Below, piece after piece: positions 61,705-64,000 of a DNA stretch of 64,000 nt. The notes beneath the pieces are model-generated. The model searched no databases. It was not told the origin of the DNA and saw nothing but the letters and a program-made list of their open reading frames with translations. The first letter of the stretch is position 1, and every line of letters starts with the position of its first letter. This stretch comes from Streptomyces sp. NBS 14/10 (GTDB taxonomy: Bacteria > Actinomycetota > Actinomycetes > Streptomycetales > Streptomycetaceae). Position numbers and translations under genes: made by a program. Location of the stretch: positions 534,722-598,721 of the forward strand of contig NZ_NCSM01000011.1 in NCBI RefSeq assembly GCF_002224125.1, read 5' to 3'.

Positions 61705-62018
61705 CGTTGACCGGTCTCCCCTCGCATGGGTCGGCGCCCGACCTGTTCGAAAGCGCCGAGTGAGCCGTCCAAGTCTTCCGCCCCGGCAACCGAATCCCGA
61801 GAATCGCGCGCGAACTCTTCACGACTCCCACGCAGTCACGCCGCGCCCCGGCGCCATTGGCTGGACATACTCGACAGGACCCTGGCATGTCCAGCCGGAC
61901 ACGTCAGTGGCCTGATCTGCTGGCCACCGGAGCGGGAGCTCTCCGCCGACGAGGTAGTCGATCACGCCCTGGCATATCGCCCGATTGCCCTGTGACAGCG
62001 TCTCCCGACCCCACCCGC
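61705..62018. other. 314-bp intergenic region upstream of EndoH gene
   Basis: No supported gene; a 71-codon frame on the minus strand (61819-62034) has no ribosome site and is rejected. The region holds the EndoH promoter and the inverted repeat at 61859-61896, and also receives the end of the aminotransferase transcript. Confidence 0.6.
61859..61896. promoter_or_regulatory. Perfect 10-bp inverted repeat upstream of EndoH gene
   Basis: GGCTGGACAT (61859-61868) and ATGTCCAGCC (61887-61896), 18-nt spacer. Lies 155-192 bp upstream of the EndoH ATG and 123-160 bp after the aminotransferase stop; could be a terminator or a distant operator. Confidence 0.4.
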
Positions 62019-63380
62019 TCAGAGCTTGGTCCACGCCTCCGTCAGCACCCCGCGCAGCACCTGCTCGATCTCGTCGAACACCGACTGGTCGGCGATCAGC
62101 GGCGGCGCGAGCTGGACGACCGGGTCACCGCGGTCGTCGGCCCGGCAGTACAGGCCGTTCTCGAACAGCGCCTTGGAGAGGAAGCCGTAGAGGACCCGCT
62201 CGGTCTCCTCCTCGTTGAAGGACTCCTTGGTGGCCTTGTCCTTCACCAGCTCGATGCCGTAGAAGAAACCGTTCCCCCGGACATCGCCGACGATCGGCAG
62301 ATCGTGCAGCCGCTCCAGGGTGGACCGGAACGCGCCCTCGTTGTCCAGCACATGCTGGTTGAGGCCCTCGCGCTCAAAGATGTCGAGGTTGGCGACGCCG
62401 ACCGCCGCCGAGACCGGGTGGCCGCCGAAGGTGTAGCCGTGCAGGAAGGTGTTGTCTCCGCGGTAGAAGGGCTCGGCGAGCCGGTCGGAGACGATGCACG
62501 CGCCGATCGGGGAGTAACCCGAGGTCATGCCCTTGGCGCAGGTGATCATGTCCGGGACATAGCCGAACTTGTCACAGGCGAAGATCGTGCCCAGCCGTCC
62601 GAAGGCGCAGATGACCTCGTCCGAGACCAGCAGGACGTCGTACTGGTCGCAGATCTCGCGGACCCGCTGGAAGTACCCGGGCGGTGGCGGGAAGCAGCCG
62701 CCCGCGTTCTGCACCGGCTCCAGGAAAACCGCGGCCACCGTGTCCGGGCCCTCGAAGAGGATCTGCTGCTCGATCTGGTCGGCGCACCAGCGGCCGAACG
62801 CCTCGGGGTCGTCACCGTGGATCGGCGCCCGGTAGATGTTGGTGTTGGGCACCTTGTGCGCACCGGGGACCAGCGGCTCGAACGGGGCCTTCAGCGCCGG
62901 CAGTCCGGTGATGGACAGGGCGCCCTGGGGGGTGCCGTGGTAGGCGACCGCCCGGGATATCACCTTGTACTTGGTGGGCTTGCCGGTGAGCTTGAAGTAC
63001 TGCTTGGCCAGCTTCCAGGCGGTCTCGACCGCCTCACCGCCGCCGGTGGTGAAGAAGACCTTGTTGAGGTCGCCGGGGGCATAGCCGGCGAGCCGCTCGG
63101 CGAGCTCGACGGCCTTGGGGTGGGCGTAGCTCCACACCGGGAAGAAGGCGAGCTCCTGGGCCTGCTTGTACGCGGTCTCCGCGAGCTCGACGCGGCCGTG
63201 GCCCGCGTTGACCACGAACAGCCCGGCGAGGCCGTCGATGTACCGCTTGCCCTTGTCGTCGTAGATGTACGTGCCCTCACCGCGCACGATCGTGGGCACG
63301 GGGGCGTTCTCGTACGACGACATGCGGGTGAAGTGCATCCACAGGTGGTCGTACGCCGTCTTGGAGAGGTCGGCGCTCAT
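62019..63380 (-). CDS. Class III (omega) PLP-dependent aminotransferase
   Basis: 453 aa. YIDGLAGLFVVNAGHG, FFTTGGGEAVETAWK, VLLVSDEVICAFGRLG, PLP Lys in DMITCAKGMTSGYSPIGA. Family of amine/diamine-pyruvate and GABA-type transaminases. ATG start, 2 bp after the Lrp-type regulator's stop. Amino-group donor not determined; the pairing with AsnC suggests amine or amino-acid catabolism. Confidence 0.92.
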   Translation of the reverse strand: MSADLSKTAYDHLWMHFTRMSSYENAPVPTIVRGEGTYIYDDKGKRYIDGLAGLFVVNAGHGRVELAETAYKQAQELAFFPVWSYAHPKAVELAERLAGYAPGDLNKVFFTTGGGEAVETAWKLAKQYFKLTGKPTKYKVISRAVAYHGTPQGALSITGLPALKAPFEPLVPGAHKVPNTNIYRAPIHGDDPEAFGRWCADQIEQQILFEGPDTVAAVFLEPVQNAGGCFPPPPGYFQRVREICDQYDVLLVSDEVICAFGRLGTIFACDKFGYVPDMITCAKGMTSGYSPIGACIVSDRLAEPFYRGDNTFLHGYTFGGHPVSAAVGVANLDIFEREGLNQHVLDNEGAFRSTLERLHDLPIVGDVRGNGFFYGIELVKDKATKESFNEEETERVLYGFLSKALFENGLYCRADDRGDPVVQLAPPLIADQSVFDEIEQVLRGVLTEAWTKL

Positions 63381-63382
63381 TG

Positions 63383-63856
63383 CTATCTCGTTCCCCAGGT
63401 ATAGGTCTGCTTCCGGAGCTTGAGGTAGACGAAGCTCTCGGTGGAGCGCACACCGGGCAGCGTGCGGATCCGCTTGTTGATCGTGTCGAGGAGGTGATCG
63501 TCGTCCTCGCAGACGATCTCGATGAGGAGATCGAAGGAGCCTGCGGTGACGACTACGTACTCGACCTCGTCCATGACGGTCAGCGCGTCCGCGACCGGGT
63601 CGAGGTCACCATCCACGTTGATGCCGACCATCGCCTGGCGCCGGAACCCCACGGTGAGAGGATCGGTGACGGCGACGATCTGCATCACGCCCTGGTCGAG
63701 CAGCTTCTGCACGCGCTGCCGCACGGCCGCCTCGGACAGCCCCACGGCCTTTCCGATGGCGGCGTACGGCCGACGACCGTCCTCCTGGAGCTGCTCGATG
63801 ATCGCCAGGGATACGGAGTCGAGCGACGGCGTGCCGTTCTTGTCAGGTGTGGCCAC
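63383..63856 (-). CDS. Lrp/AsnC-family regulator
   Basis: 157 aa. N-terminal HTH (SLAIIEQLQEDGRRPYAAIG, GLSEAAVRQRVQKLLDQGVM) and C-terminal RAM ligand domain (YVVVTAGSFDLLIEIVCEDD). GTG at 63856 has GAGG three bases upstream; an in-frame GTG three codons earlier also exists. Probably senses an amino acid and controls the aminotransferase gene that follows at 2 bp. Confidence 0.9.
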   Translation of the reverse strand: MATPDKNGTPSLDSVSLAIIEQLQEDGRRPYAAIGKAVGLSEAAVRQRVQKLLDQGVMQIVAVTDPLTVGFRRQAMVGINVDGDLDPVADALTVMDEVEYVVVTAGSFDLLIEIVCEDDDHLLDTINKRIRTLPGVRSTESFVYLKLRKQTYTWGTR

Positions 63857-63892
63857 GCACCTCACTGTGCACGAGGGTTGACTGTCCCGCAA

Positions 63893-64000
63893 CCCTCGAT
63901 CAATGAATTTCGTCGTCCAGGCGCCGCCAGATCACTGATTCCGTTGTTCTGCTGCGGCGGGCATATTGAAAGCGTCGTCCAGCGGACTACTGTGGGTGTC
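63893..64000. other. Start-of-gene region at window edge
   Basis: AT-richer 108 bp upstream of the Lrp gene, up to the window edge. No coding frame seen; probably the divergent promoter region of the Lrp gene and a gene outside the window. Confidence 0.4.

Noticed and set aside
61819..62034. 71-codon minus-strand frame between EndoH and aminotransferase
   Set aside because: No ribosome site, begins inside the aminotransferase 3' end, no recognisable features.

Overview
The window is very GC-rich, with strong third-position bias, frequent GTG/TTG starts, many TetR/MarR/AfsR-type regulators and eukaryotic-type Ser/Thr kinases, and large secreted proteins. All of this points to an actinomycete, almost certainly a Streptomyces; several products read as close relatives of known Streptomyces proteins (EndoH, Rox). 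No rRNA, tRNA, CRISPR array, phage module or insertion sequence was seen.

Left part (1-28 kb): a three-gene minus-strand operon of a membrane-anchored unknown protein and two Ser/Thr kinase/PQQ-propeller receptors (the last cut by the window edge); an AfsR-type regulator; an MMPL exporter with a NarL-type two-component system; a TIGR01777-type epimerase; a giant secreted PA14/propeller/DUF1080 protein; a TetR/MFS pair around a perfect palindrome; a second MMPL exporter divergent from a TetR; an SDR; and a minus-strand run of a third kinase/PQQ receptor, a small unknown protein, a membrane metallopeptidase and an NTF2-like protein.

Middle part (28-40.5 kb): an intact MarR gene behind two operator-like palindromes precedes a decayed drug-efflux ABC pair (pseudogenes). 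A GNAT, a small six-cysteine secreted protein, an ABC transporter with an unusual permease, and a secreted YncE/phosphoesterase protein follow. Then come a rifampicin-monooxygenase-like gene (rox) with a 17-codon leader ORF, an NTF2-like protein, and a P450 gene broken by one base.

Right part (40.6-59.5 kb) is the centrepiece: a complete mycofactocin locus. mftABCDEF (47.8-53.0 kb) stand divergent from mftG. They are flanked on the left by a TetR-SDR-SDR-3-HIBADH-ALDH-carboxymuconolactone decarboxylase operon. On the right is a ferredoxin/P450/mycofactocin-type SDR/coxG/coxLS operon with its own TetR, then a further SDR and TetR. A 15-bp palindrome (GAGAAT-N3-ATTCTC and close variants) sits upstream of the left operon, in the mftG/mftA divergent promoter and upstream of the SDR at 58 kb, suggesting one regulon. 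The inferred job is oxidation of an alcohol or other small substrate (P450, SDR, ALDH) with electrons passing through mycofactocin and MftG. The molybdenum hydroxylase gene is an in-frame fusion of a truncated large subunit to the small subunit and probably lacks its original activity.

Right end (59.6-64 kb): an unknown membrane protein, a secreted EndoH-type endoglycosidase, a class III aminotransferase and an Lrp/AsnC regulator.
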